Positions 28,309 through 37,078 of a stretch of DNA of 64,000 nt are shown here, one piece after another. The DNA comes from Campylobacter insulaenigrae NCTC 12927. Lineage in GTDB: Bacteria; Campylobacterota; Campylobacteria; Campylobacterales; Campylobacteraceae. A program made the translations under genes and the position numbers. Within the stretch, counting starts at the first letter, position 1. The number at the start of each line of letters is the position of its first letter. The stretch lies in assembly GCF_000816185.1 (NCBI RefSeq), contig NZ_CP007770.1, forward strand, positions 1,054,001 to 1,118,000, written 5' to 3'. The notes beneath the pieces are model-generated. The model worked only from the letters and a program-made list of their open reading frames with translations. It searched no databases and was not told the DNA's origin.

Positions 28309-29590
28309 ATAAAACCTCTGAAGTGGAAAGTTTAGAAATACTTTTAATTGATAATAAACATCCTAAAAATATTATTAGTATTGCAAAGAAAATACAAAGT
28401 GGCAAAATAATCCAAGAAATATCAACACTATGAGAAAAGATACTCAATGCTATAAATTCTGAAATCACGACACCGCAAATGAAACCTAAAATAGCCCCAA
28501 TAATAGCTATTATTACACCTTCTAAAACGAAAATCATATATATTTGCAAAATACTTGCACCAAGAGCTTTTAAAAGCCCTATTTCACTTTTTCTTCTATA
28601 AATATCTGCACTCATTAAAGATGAAATAGCTATGGAAGCAACAATCAAACATATTATGCTAATAACCATCATTAAAGATTGAATTTTAGATACTATTAAA
28701 CTTTCTGCATCAGAAATAGCACTAATAACTTTGGTGCTTGCTCCTTTAAAATCTTCTGCAATTTGATAAGCTATAGAACTTACATAAGCTGTGCAGTACC
28801 AATGATCATACTCTAACTGATCAAGACTACTAACATCCCTGCGAGCTTTTTGAGCTAAGTCATTTTCTGGTATAGTTAATGCTGAAACTTCAGCCTTAGC
28901 GAATAAGCCTTCCTTATCTAAAAGTTTTTGAGATAAAAGTAAAGAAGCAATAATTTTATTAGAAAATTCATCTACTAAGCTTATAATTGCTACTATTTTA
29001 ACTTTAAATCTTTTTTCATTTTTAATTAATTCGATTTCATCATTTAAATTTAAATGATATTTTTCCGCCAATTCTTTTCCCACAATAATCTCATCTAAAC
29101 TATCATCTTGCGGATATACTCCTTCAATTTTACTATATTTATATAACTGTTCTATTCCAGCATAAAAATCATCATCATCTTGAATTTTTATAGCCTTATT
29201 AAAATAAGTCCCTAACAAAGAAATATTATTAATGTTTTTATCTTGAATTTTCACATCAATTTGTGAATTTAAAAATGGAGAAAAGGCATTAATATTATTT
29301 CTCCAAAAAATTTCTTTAATAGTATGAAGTTTATCTTCTTCTAAAAAATTTTGATTTTTTAAAGGTTCATAAATTTTATTCCCTACTTCAATACTTAAAC
29401 TTGCACCTTTTGGCAAAACTAAAATATTAGATCCATAACTTCTTAACTCTTTAGCTAATTCATTTCCTATGCCTAAAGTAAGATTTAACATAGTGGCAAT
29501 AAGCAAAGTGGCTAAAAAAATAGTAAAAAGAGCTAGAGATTTTTGAATTTTATTTTGAAAAATAGAATTTTTAATAATCTTAACTTGCAT
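28298..29590 (-). CDS. FtsX/MacB-type ABC permease (first)
   Basis: 430 residues, same build as its neighbour: N-terminal helix (about 16-36), periplasmic domain of about 235 residues, and three C-terminal helices with RRKSEIGLLKALGAS as the coupling motif. The periplasmic part is longer than in the second permease, so the two subunits are not interchangeable. The start overlaps the DUF2318 gene by 11 bases. Confidence 0.88.
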   Translation of the reverse strand: MQVKIIKNSIFQNKIQKSLALFTIFLATLLIATMLNLTLGIGNELAKELRSYGSNILVLPKGASLSIEVGNKIYEPLKNQNFLEEDKLHTIKEIFWRNNINAFSPFLNSQIDVKIQDKNINNISLLGTYFNKAIKIQDDDDFYAGIEQLYKYSKIEGVYPQDDSLDEIIVGKELAEKYHLNLNDEIELIKNEKRFKVKIVAIISLVDEFSNKIIASLLLSQKLLDKEGLFAKAEVSALTIPENDLAQKARRDVSSLDQLEYDHWYCTAYVSSIAYQIAEDFKGASTKVISAISDAESLIVSKIQSLMMVISIICLIVASIAISSLMSADIYRRKSEIGLLKALGASILQIYMIFVLEGVIIAIIGAILGFICGVVISEFIALSIFSHSVDISWIILPLCIFFAILIIFLGCLLSIKSISKLSTSEVLYGK

Positions 29591-31001
29591 AATTGTTTCC
29601 TAATAAATTATGAATTCTAAACTTAGAACTCTCATTAGCACCTATGTACTTTTCAGGATCATCTTTAAATTTCTCATAATTTTTTTCATTAGCAAAAAAA
29701 TAAGTTCTCCCTTTATACATATAACTTCTTGGAGCTTTTAAATTAATAAGTTCGGTATTATCAATTGGATCATATACTTTTTTCTCCACTATTTTAGTGA
29801 AAAAATTTATCCCATTTAAAATTTCAGAAAAAGGAATAATGACTTGATCATTTTCAAATTTATACAACATAGGAATAGGATTACAACCGCCCGCTTTTCC
29901 CACACTTGGTAAAAATATCCTTACATTACAAGAAATACAAATTAATTCCCCATCTCTTTTAATATATCCCACATCTCCACAAATACTGCAAGCATCAAAA
30001 ACAGCTACTGGAGAGTCTCGATCTTCTCTTTTATTAATGAGAAAAAATCTCACTACTTTACCTTCATCGCTAATATATGCGAAACGATGCAATTTATTAT
30101 CTCTTAGCATTTTTACATCAAAAACAAACTCATTATTTTCGTTTGGTTCCACATAAGTAGGTTCATCTATAGTAATAGGTTTTGAAGCATGTAAATCATA
30201 AAAAAGCAAAATACAAAGACTAAAAATACTTGCACTAAAAATACTTGCACTAAATTTAGTAATTTTTAAATTCTTTGCTCGAATTTTTCTAAATTCTATA
30301 TCAAAGTCCTTTTTTTTAGCACACTGTTCTTCTCGTCTTTTTAATACTAAAACAACAATTATTCCTATAAAACTTAATAAAATATAAGGATAAAATTGCA
30401 CATAATACACACTTTTTGCTACATAACTTAAATAAATACTTTCTGTTTCTATATTTCCTTCTCTCATGAGATAAAGTAAAATTTGAGCTAAGGACTCATT
30501 GCAATACAAAATACCAATAATCAACAAAAATATATTTAAAATTTTAAAATTAAATTCTTTCACCCAGCATATAAATAGATAAAAACCAAAAGATAAAAAC
30601 AAAGCAAGCAATATAAATCCAAAAGAATTAAATGTCAAAGAATCTAATAAATTAGTACTAAAAAGCGGAAAATTTATAGAAATATATAAATATTTTACGC
30701 CAAAAGCAAAAGATAGTAAAAAAACTATTGCACTTTGAATATTTTTTCTAAAAGAAAAATTTTTTATTAAAGATAAACCAATAATACTCAAAGTTAAAAC
30801 AACCAATAAAATAGAATTAAAAAAATTTAATACATCATATGCTAAATTTTTAGAACTAATAAAAAAAGCAAAATATGCAAAAATAAATCCTATTGCACTA
30901 AGTTTTAAAACAAAAAACTTATTTAAATTATAAAAAAATAAAGCACCTAAAAATACACAGGGAAATATAGTTATAAAAAAATGTATGAAATAAATAGACA
31001 T
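29580..31001 (-). CDS. Membrane protein with DUF2318 Cys-rich (Fe-S-like) domain and degenerate YHS segment
   Basis: 473 residues. About eight membrane helices occupy the first 270, then a periplasmic domain. In it, C338/C341, C355/C358 and C373 match the DUF2318 metal or Fe-S binding pattern (ACSICGDVGY, ICISCNVRIF, GGCNPIPM). Residues 409-453 (VYDPIDNTELIN and YKGRTYFFANEKNYEKF) look like a YHS metal domain with its Cys replaced. It likely passes electrons or metal for the P19-Ftr1 system; this role is inferred from the operon. A 15-base tandem repeat (30219-30254) encodes SASIF twice just before the last helix. Confidence 0.82.
   Translation of the reverse strand: MSIYFIHFFITIFPCVFLGALFFYNLNKFFVLKLSAIGFIFAYFAFFISSKNLAYDVLNFFNSILLVVLTLSIIGLSLIKNFSFRKNIQSAIVFLLSFAFGVKYLYISINFPLFSTNLLDSLTFNSFGFILLALFLSFGFYLFICWVKEFNFKILNIFLLIIGILYCNESLAQILLYLMREGNIETESIYLSYVAKSVYYVQFYPYILLSFIGIIVVLVLKRREEQCAKKKDFDIEFRKIRAKNLKITKFSASIFSASIFSLCILLFYDLHASKPITIDEPTYVEPNENNEFVFDVKMLRDNKLHRFAYISDEGKVVRFFLINKREDRDSPVAVFDACSICGDVGYIKRDGELICISCNVRIFLPSVGKAGGCNPIPMLYKFENDQVIIPFSEILNGINFFTKIVEKKVYDPIDNTELINLKAPRSYMYKGRTYFFANEKNYEKFKDDPEKYIGANESSKFRIHNLLGNNYAS
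30219..30254 (-). repeat. 15-bp in-frame tandem repeat in the DUF2318 gene
   Basis: Two exact copies of ACTAAAAATACTTGC (30219-30233 and 30234-30248) with a six-base partial third copy. On the coding strand they give SASIF-SASIF at residues 251-260. Copy changes would keep the frame. Confidence 0.9.
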
Positions 31002-31018
31002 TATAATACTTCTTTAGA

Positions 31019-31076
31019 TAGGATTTATGTAAAAAATCTTAAATTCTTTACATAAATCCTAGCCTTAATAGCTAGG
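31019..31076 (-). promoter_or_regulatory. Two competing hairpins between p19 and the DUF2318 gene
   Basis: Read on the minus strand after the p19 stop: a small hairpin CCTAGC/GCTAGG (31071-31076 with 31058-31063), then a 15-bp perfect stem (31047-31061 with 31019-31033) around a 13-base loop. They share bases 31058-31061, so only one can form at a time. No T-run follows the large stem. It may limit read-through, act as an RNA processing or stability element for the ftr1-p19 message, or work as an attenuator. Confidence 0.55.
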
Positions 31077-31081
31077 ATAAA

Positions 31082-31603
31082 TCATTGAGGTTTACCTGTA
31101 TATTTAAAATTATATTTTACTGAAAATGGTTCAAACCATTTACCAACACCAGTTTCTTTATCTACATGGCGACCAAAACCTTGTTTTTCTGGATTATCAA
31201 TTAAAAATACTAATTCATAATTTCCTATACCAGTATCCATTTTAAGATTTGCACCATAGTGAGGACCATCATCTGCTACCATTGGCATAAGAGTTCCTGT
31301 TTTCACCTTTCCATTGTCAAGATTTGTAAGTTTATAAGCGATACTTAAATATGGAATCCAAAAACCTTCAGGAAATCCATTTTTATTGCCTTTTAATGCA
31401 TGAATATCTGCTTCAAGGTGGATATCTGCTAAACTAGCTGCAAGATCAATACCTCTTGGTTCCATTTCAATAGGCTGTAAATAAACAGCTGCTATTTCCA
31501 TACCATTTAATTCATAAGGATCCCCAATTGGAACTTCTGCTGAAAACATTGAACTAGCAAAAATACTAGCTGCAGCACCTAAACTTAATAAAGTTTTTTT
31601 CAT
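31082..31603 (-). CDS. p19: Periplasmic iron/copper-binding protein P19
   Basis: 173 residues: Sec signal peptide of about 22 residues (ending FSAEV), then a Tp34/P19/FetP beta-sandwich. The segments NGMEIAAVYLQPIEMEPRG, LADIHLEADIHA, DDGPHYGAN and GFGRHVDKETGVGKW carry the Met, Glu and His residues that bind copper and iron in C. jejuni P19. P19 works with the Ftr1-like permease to take up ferric iron. Its ATG overlaps the permease stop (ATGA), with the ribosome site AGGAG five bases ahead. Confidence 0.97.
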   Translation of the reverse strand: MKKTLLSLGAAASIFASSMFSAEVPIGDPYELNGMEIAAVYLQPIEMEPRGIDLAASLADIHLEADIHALKGNKNGFPEGFWIPYLSIAYKLTNLDNGKVKTGTLMPMVADDGPHYGANLKMDTGIGNYELVFLIDNPEKQGFGRHVDKETGVGKWFEPFSVKYNFKYTGKPQ

Positions 31604-33663
31604 GTATTCTCCTTTTTATGTGAAATTTGATTTGTTATAAAAATACCCGTAACGAGTAAAGTTAAAACTATAAACTGAGGTATGATGCTCTCATAGTAAG
31701 GATAAATTCCAAGCCACAAAATTCCATTAAAATCAAATGGAAGTAAATTTGGAGTAATGACCTTAGCTTCTATAAGCTCACCTATGCCTTTGCCCGTAAA
31801 AACAAAGACCATGTAAAAAATAATGTATGAAGTAATATAAAAAAATTGTTTTACAGGAATTTTTAAAGCGCCAGATTTTAATAAAAAGTATAACACTACA
31901 AGAATAATTAAACCACACGCTAAACCTGCCAATACAAGCGTATATCCTAAATTTGTTTTTGCATCAAATAATAAAGCTTGGTAAAAAAGTATAGTCTCAG
32001 CACCCTCTCGATATACAGCTAAAAATACGCTAAGCCATAAAGTTTTAGCACAATTATTAGAAATAGATTCTATAGCTTGAGATTTAACATAATTTGCCCA
32101 CTTTTTATTTTGTGCATTAGATAAAAGCCAAAATCCAACATAAATAAGTAAAACAACAGCTACAAGCATCGTAATGCCTTCTAATAATTCTCTACTTTGT
32201 CCAGCATATTCTTTAAAAAACCACGATACTAAAAAAGCTGTTACAAAACTTAAGAATACTCCACTCCAAAGTGCTGAATAGACTATATTTAAACGCTTTT
32301 TGTTACCACTTTGAACCAAATAAGACACTATTGCTACAATAATAATTAAAGCTTCTAAGCCTTCTCTTAAAATAATTCCTAAAGCCCATATAAACAAAGA
32401 TAAAGGTGAAGAATTTTGAATACTATCTAAAGAACTTTCTATTAAGGCATTTAGTTCGCCAAAATTTCTCTCTAACTCTTCTTTTGAAGCACTTGCTTTG
32501 ATAAGCGCAACGCCTTTAGAAAAATAACTTTCAATTTTTAATTTTAAAGCACTATCAATAGCTCCTATCTTGCTTTCCATTCCACTTGCTTCAAATATAT
32601 CTAAATATACATTTTGCAAAGCGTCAATACTATCTAAATTAAAACCTTCATAATTTTTTAATATCTCATTTAATGCAAATTTAATATCTTCAGAAACTTT
32701 ACTATAATCTTTAAAATTTTCATCATTTGATTTAAAACCTTGAATTTGTAAAACCGATAACTCTTCTTTTGGCAACATCAAAAAAGCTTCATATATCAAA
32801 TCAACTATATTTGAAATTTCACTTCTTATAGCTTTTTCATCAATCGAATTTTCATTTATTTCTATTATTATTTTTCTTAAACTAGTTTGAATTTCTTTAT
32901 CCAAATTTGCTCTTGTATATCTTGCAACTAGAATCTCAACCTTCGAATTTCTATAATCATCAAACAAAGCAGATTGAATGAAATTCTTAGCCTTTTGATA
33001 ATCTTTATTTAAAAAAGCTAAGGCCGCTTGATCTAATTTAGAACTTATATTATCTAATAAAAACTGCAACCTATCATCTAACATAGAAGCTTCTTGCAAA
33101 GAAAGCAAATTCTTTTCATTATCTACTTGTTTTTCTTGACTTGAATTTAAATCTAATTTATTTGCTCCTAATTCTTCTCCAAGTAAATTTGCAAACATTG
33201 CTGCTGCTGCTGCTTGTCTTTCTTTTTCAGCCTTTATAGAAGAATTCTCAGCCTCTTGTTTATCATAACTAGTATCACTTGCTTCAGCTTGCAACTGAAA
33301 ACCTTCTTCTAGAGCTGGTGTAACCTCATCTAAATCAAAAGATAAACTACTAATTAAAGCTTCAATTTTGGAAATTTCTTCTTTATCTTTATACATTTTC
33401 CTAAGACTATTAAATTTTCTTTCCATAACGATAACTTTTTTACCGATATTACGTCCAATTGAGCCTTCCATATTTTCAAAATGCTGAAAATAAGCATCTT
33501 CAACTTTCTTTTTTGCTTCCAAATTTTTATTTTCTTTATATAAAGACATACTTTCGCTTAAGATACTTTTGATAATTTGACTTTCTTCTTTATAATTTAT
33601 ATCCCTTGCGAAAGTTAATGAATACAATAATAAAATTAAAAGAGGGAAAAAATGTTTTAACAC
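31600..33663 (-). CDS. FTR1-family iron permease (partner of P19)
   Basis: 687 residues. A signal peptide and a long mainly helical, charged periplasmic domain (to about 420) precede seven membrane helices. The iron-path motifs REGLE (433-437) and REGAE (552-556) are intact. The N-terminal domain contains an alanine run (151-155) and coiled-coil-like segments. The start is GTG with a GGAG eight bases ahead. It is the first gene of the operon and directly follows the Fur-box promoter, so iron repression is expected. The same pairing is known as cFtr1-P19 in C. jejuni and FetM-FetP in E. coli. Confidence 0.94.
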   Translation of the reverse strand: MLKHFFPLLILLLYSLTFARDINYKEESQIIKSILSESMSLYKENKNLEAKKKVEDAYFQHFENMEGSIGRNIGKKVIVMERKFNSLRKMYKDKEEISKIEALISSLSFDLDEVTPALEEGFQLQAEASDTSYDKQEAENSSIKAEKERQAAAAAMFANLLGEELGANKLDLNSSQEKQVDNEKNLLSLQEASMLDDRLQFLLDNISSKLDQAALAFLNKDYQKAKNFIQSALFDDYRNSKVEILVARYTRANLDKEIQTSLRKIIIEINENSIDEKAIRSEISNIVDLIYEAFLMLPKEELSVLQIQGFKSNDENFKDYSKVSEDIKFALNEILKNYEGFNLDSIDALQNVYLDIFEASGMESKIGAIDSALKLKIESYFSKGVALIKASASKEELERNFGELNALIESSLDSIQNSSPLSLFIWALGIILREGLEALIIIVAIVSYLVQSGNKKRLNIVYSALWSGVFLSFVTAFLVSWFFKEYAGQSRELLEGITMLVAVVLLIYVGFWLLSNAQNKKWANYVKSQAIESISNNCAKTLWLSVFLAVYREGAETILFYQALLFDAKTNLGYTLVLAGLACGLIILVVLYFLLKSGALKIPVKQFFYITSYIIFYMVFVFTGKGIGELIEAKVITPNLLPFDFNGILWLGIYPYYESIIPQFIVLTLLVTGIFITNQISHKKENT

Positions 33664-33674
33664 TATATATCTCC

Positions 33675-33693
33675 AAAAATGATATTCATTTTT
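33675..33693 (-). promoter_or_regulatory. Proximal Fur-box-like palindrome
   Basis: AAAAATGATATTCATTTTT is a near-perfect palindrome and matches 13 of 19 positions of GATAATGATAATCATTATC on the minus strand. It covers the expected transcription start downstream of the -10 box, where a bound repressor would block initiation. Confidence 0.5.
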
Positions 33694-33696
33694 AAA

Positions 33697-33702
33697 ATTA
33701 TA
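33697..33702 (-). promoter_or_regulatory. Sigma-70 -10 box of the ftr1-p19 operon
   Basis: TATAAT on the minus strand (context CAGCTATAATTTT), about 35 bases before the GTG start. It lies between the two Fur-box-like sites. Confidence 0.6.
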
Positions 33703-33735
33703 GCTGGAAGTATATTACTTCATTTCTTAAATTAA

Positions 33736-33754
33736 GATAAACATTATCATTATT
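33736..33754 (-). promoter_or_regulatory. Distal Fur box
   Basis: On the minus strand AATAATGATAATGTTTATC matches the classical Fur box GATAATGATAATCATTATC at 16 of 19 positions. It is centred about 45 bases upstream of the -10 box. Known iron control of this locus in C. jejuni supports a Fur site here. Confidence 0.7.
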
Positions 33755-33787
33755 TAAAAACAATATTTAAATAATATTTCATCAAAA

Positions 33788-34645
33788 TTATAAAGTTTCA
33801 TTTATAACTTTTTCTACGTATTTTTTCCTTAATTGTTGTGTATAAAATCCAACTTTTCCATCTTTAATAATTTTACTATCAGCTTTGATAACACCTAAAA
33901 TTAGAAAGGTAGCTGCTGAAATAAAAACCTCATCTGCCTCGTATACCTCTTTCATACTAAAAGCTCTTTGATTTATCTTAAGTCCTATATCTTTTGCAAA
34001 ATTTAAAATATTTTTTCGTCTTATACCTGGCAAGATCTCATTAGAAAATGGCTTAGTAATTAAAGTGTCATCTTTTATGATAAAAGCTGAACTACTAGAA
34101 GCTTCAGTCACCCAGGTATTTTCAACCATAAAAGCTTCAAACGCCTTAGCTTTGATTGCTTCTTCTTTTGCAAGACACTGGGCTAACAAAGAAATTGATT
34201 TTATATCTCTTCTTTTCCATCTTAAATCAGCAGTTGAAACTATACTAACTCCTTGCTTTGATAATTCATGATCAACAACTTTACACTCAAAAACAAAAGC
34301 CATAACAGTAGGTGTTAGTCCTTTTAAGAGTGCAAAATTCCTACTAGCTACACCTCTAGTAATTTGTATATATACCCCTCCTTCTTTTAAAGAATTTTGA
34401 GTAATTAATTCTTTTATAATATTTTCAAACTCTTCTTTAGAATAAGTAATCTTCAAATCAATTTGCTTCATACTCCTTTCTAATCTTTCAAAGAATTCTT
34501 CTTTATCAGCCATTTTAAAATTTATTATGGGAACCACTTCATAAATTCCATCTCCAAAAATAAAGCCTCTATCAAATATACTGATTTTAGCTTCATTAGA
34601 CTTAACAAATTCCCCATTTAAAAAAACTATTTCTTTTTCTTGCAT
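33788..34645 (-). CDS. dat: D-amino-acid aminotransferase (class IV PLP enzyme)
   Basis: About 285 residues. The sequence follows Bacillus D-alanine aminotransferase closely: FDRGFIFGDGIYEVV at the start, IKSISLLAQCLAKEEA with the PLP Lys, TEASSSSAFII, and a C-terminal DGKVGFYTQQLRKKY region. It would interconvert D-alanine and D-glutamate with their keto acids, supplying peptidoglycan precursors. A branched-chain aminotransferase is the main alternative. The first ATG touches the AGGAG; the second, six bases on, is at proper spacing, so 34645 is used. Confidence 0.8.
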   Translation of the reverse strand: MQEKEIVFLNGEFVKSNEAKISIFDRGFIFGDGIYEVVPIINFKMADKEEFFERLERSMKQIDLKITYSKEEFENIIKELITQNSLKEGGVYIQITRGVASRNFALLKGLTPTVMAFVFECKVVDHELSKQGVSIVSTADLRWKRRDIKSISLLAQCLAKEEAIKAKAFEAFMVENTWVTEASSSSAFIIKDDTLITKPFSNEILPGIRRKNILNFAKDIGLKINQRAFSMKEVYEADEVFISAATFLILGVIKADSKIIKDGKVGFYTQQLRKKYVEKVINETL

Positions 34646-34770
34646 TTTCATCTCCTAATTATTATTATGCTAAATTTTAACATAATATAATGATTTAAAA
34701 AACCAAAACTTACTTTTATTTAAAATAAAAAAATGATAAAATATTACAAATAAATTTTAGGCAAATATTT

Positions 34771-35262
34771 ATGAAGATTCAAGATTTTATTTTTAATTCT
34801 ATTTTTAAAATTTCAAATCAACCAGTAAATTTAAAAGATCTTTTAGAAGCAAATGCTCTATTTAATGAAGGTATGTTGGTTGATCCAGCGAAGTTAAATT
34901 ATAATTTTAGAGTTATTAATTCTTATCTTATATATGCTCTTTTATGCGCTATAATACTTATTCCATCTTTATTTATCACACACTACTTTTTAACTATAGT
35001 TGATTTTCATATTAGTATTTTAAGTGCCATTTTTGTAACCGCTTGTGTTTTTATAGGTTATGATATATTCAAAATCTATACAAGAAAAATTATTAGCAAA
35101 AAGTTAATAAAAAAATCTTGGAGTTTGCATTTTCCTTTTTTTTCTTATGAAAAATATTCTAAAGTCTTAGAAAATGTTTACAATCAAGCTATAAAAGAAG
35201 AAATTCCGAAAAATCAACTAGAACAATATGTCTTAGAAAAAATTATTCAATTTAATAATTAA
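34771..35262 (+). CDS. Unknown two-helix membrane protein
   Basis: 163 residues: a 50-residue polar start, two membrane helices (about 51-74 and 80-101) and a basic-to-mixed C-terminal region of 60 residues ending in charged helices. I recognise no family. A possible -10 (TAAAAT near 34735) and a weak AGG ribosome site precede it. It converges on the FtsL-like gene with a four-base overlap of their ends. The codon pattern looks like its neighbours, so it is probably a real gene. Confidence 0.6.
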   Translation: MKIQDFIFNSIFKISNQPVNLKDLLEANALFNEGMLVDPAKLNYNFRVINSYLIYALLCAIILIPSLFITHYFLTIVDFHISILSAIFVTACVFIGYDIFKIYTRKIISKKLIKKSWSLHFPFFSYEKYSKVLENVYNQAIKEEIPKNQLEQYVLEKIIQFNN

Positions 35263-36098
35263 TCTAGAAAATCTAAAACTTGATTTTGAAAATATATTGC
35301 CTCAAGTTGTCTTTGAAGCTCTTTATTTTCTTCATCTAATATCCACTCTTGTGATCTTAAATCTGCGATATCTCTACTAATATAATAAATTTGGTTTCTA
35401 ATATAAATTTGTGGTAAAAATATTAATAAAGTAAAAAATAAAATAATTCCTGCATATAATAAATTTTTAAGACTTAAATTTTTATTTTCTTCTGTTTTAA
35501 TATTATCCAATAACTCATATTTATCTTCAATAATATAATTTTCGTTTTGTTCTTGAAAATCTCGCTCTTGAACTTGTGATTTTTCCTGAACAATCTCTTC
35601 TTCTACTTTTTGAAAATTTTCATTTTTTTGCTTTTTCTTGGATTCTTGTTTAATTTGTGTTTTTAATTTTTGTTTTTCTTTTAAATTTTGAATTTTACAT
35701 GCTAAATAAGCATTACTTTGCATAATAATCTTGGAAAATTTTAATTTGTTTTCCTTAATATGCTCAATATCTTTCTTTTTAAAATTCACAATCTTTTTTT
35801 TATTTTTAAAAAAATTTAATTTTATATTAAATGGCTTTTTTTCTTCCAATTTAACATTAATTAAATCTTCTTTAAGATAAATAGATGATTGTTTTTTCGG
35901 TTTTATTTCATACTCATCATCAAAATCTATAAATTTTGGTCTTTTTTTATAATTGATTCTATTTTTTAAGATACGATCGCTTTCATTTAATTCATATTGA
36001 CGTATTTCATGAGCTTTACCTTCCTTAACAGCTCTTGAATATTTAAGCATTTTTTCTCGTATATTTTGCTTCTCTTTTAAAAAATCATCATCAACCAT
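35259..36098 (-). CDS. FtsL/DivIC-like bitopic protein with long basic N-terminus
   Basis: 279 residues. A very Lys/Glu-rich cytoplasmic region (1 to about 210) is followed by one membrane helix (213-233) and a short extracytoplasmic coiled coil (234-275, with RDIADLRSQEWILDEENKELQRQLEA at its core). Helix plus short periplasmic coiled coil is the build of FtsL and DivIC, and the gene directly follows rsmH (three-base gap), the standard place of ftsL in division clusters. FtsL has very little sequence signal, so this rests on topology and position. The 210-residue cytoplasmic part is far longer than usual for FtsL. Confidence 0.55.
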   Translation of the reverse strand: MVDDDFLKEKQNIREKMLKYSRAVKEGKAHEIRQYELNESDRILKNRINYKKRPKFIDFDDEYEIKPKKQSSIYLKEDLINVKLEEKKPFNIKLNFFKNKKKIVNFKKKDIEHIKENKLKFSKIIMQSNAYLACKIQNLKEKQKLKTQIKQESKKKQKNENFQKVEEEIVQEKSQVQERDFQEQNENYIIEDKYELLDNIKTEENKNLSLKNLLYAGIILFFTLLIFLPQIYIRNQIYYISRDIADLRSQEWILDEENKELQRQLEAIYFQNQVLDFLD

Positions 36099-36101
36099 AT
36101 T

Positions 36102-37019
36102 CTACCTAAAATAAAAAATTCTCATTTTTGCACAACTTGATCTGCTATTGTATCTTACTTCTTCTTTGGATGCACTTATAGCCTTCTTGCTAAGAATTTT
36201 ACCAAGACTATGATTTTTACCACATTCACACTTTATCGCTTTATCATCACAAATACAATCTTTTTCCCATTTTTTAAAAGTATTTTTTATTAACCTATCT
36301 TCTAAAGAATGGAAACTAATAATAGCAAATTTACAATCTTTAAGCCTTGCTTTTTCAATTTCTACAAGTAATTTTTTTAATTCATCTAATTCATTATTTA
36401 CTTCTATACGCAAAGCTTGAAATACAAGCAAAGCTACACTTACTCTACGTCCTTGAAATTTAGCTGTACCAATTATATTAGATAATTCTTTTGCACTCAA
36501 AATTTCTCTGATATTTCTACTTTGCACTATTTTATGTGCTAAGGATCGAGAAAGATTACCTAAATCTCCATATTCTCTAAAAATTCTTTCTAATTCTTCT
36601 TGAGAATATAAATTTACAATGTCTTTTGCGCTTAACTTTTGATTTTGATTCATTCTCATATCTAAAAAATCTGATTGTAAAGAAAATCCTCTATCGTTTT
36701 TATCAAGTTGCAAAGAAGAAACTCCTATATCAGCTAATATACCTTTTAAATTCAAAAGTGGAATTTCTTTTAAAATATCCTTAAATCCTATATGCTTGAA
36801 TGTAATTTTATTAGGAAAATTACTTAATATTTTTTTAGAAAAATTTAGAGCTTCTATGTCTTTATCACAAGCAAATAAATTTATTTTCGGATGAGCTTTT
36901 AAAATAGCACTGCTATGACCAGCATAACCAAGAGTGCAATCTAAAAAATCACCTTGATCTAGATCTTTAAAAACATCTAAAACTTCTTTCAATAAAACTG
37001 AAATATGTGGACTATTCAA
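36102..37019 (-). CDS. rsmH: 16S rRNA (cytosine1402-N4)-methyltransferase RsmH
   Basis: 305 residues (formerly MraW). It methylates C1402 in the ribosomal decoding site. The start HISVLLKEVLDVF, the SAM loop LDCTLGYAGHSSAIL, the GILADIGVSSLQLD block and the late FHSLEDRLIKNTF are diagnostic. A Cys cluster (CICDDKAIKCECGK) near residue 255 is notable. It is divergent from the aldolase-like gene across a 59-base gap. Confidence 0.96.
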   Translation of the reverse strand: MNSPHISVLLKEVLDVFKDLDQGDFLDCTLGYAGHSSAILKAHPKINLFACDKDIEALNFSKKILSNFPNKITFKHIGFKDILKEIPLLNLKGILADIGVSSLQLDKNDRGFSLQSDFLDMRMNQNQKLSAKDIVNLYSQEELERIFREYGDLGNLSRSLAHKIVQSRNIREILSAKELSNIIGTAKFQGRRVSVALLVFQALRIEVNNELDELKKLLVEIEKARLKDCKFAIISFHSLEDRLIKNTFKKWEKDCICDDKAIKCECGKNHSLGKILSKKAISASKEEVRYNSRSSCAKMRIFYFR

Positions 37020-37043
37020 ACAAAACCTTAATTTATTTTTTAG

Positions 37044-37049
37044 TATAAT
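37044..37049 (+). promoter_or_regulatory. -10 box for the aldolase-like gene
   Basis: TATAAT (context TTAGTATAATATC) 30 bases before the GTG start; ribosome site AAGG at 37069-37072, six bases before the GTG at 37079. Confidence 0.5.
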
Positions 37050-37078
37050 ATCTCAATTAAGTTTAAAAAAGGCTCTTA

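Noticed and set aside
31000-31005. TATAAT overlapping the DUF2318 start as an internal promoter
   Set aside because: Transcripts would start inside the coding region, so it cannot serve that gene's own start.
33199-33216. GCT/GCA triplet run in the FTR1-like gene as a contingency repeat
   Set aside because: It is a short in-frame alanine run; changes would not switch the gene off.
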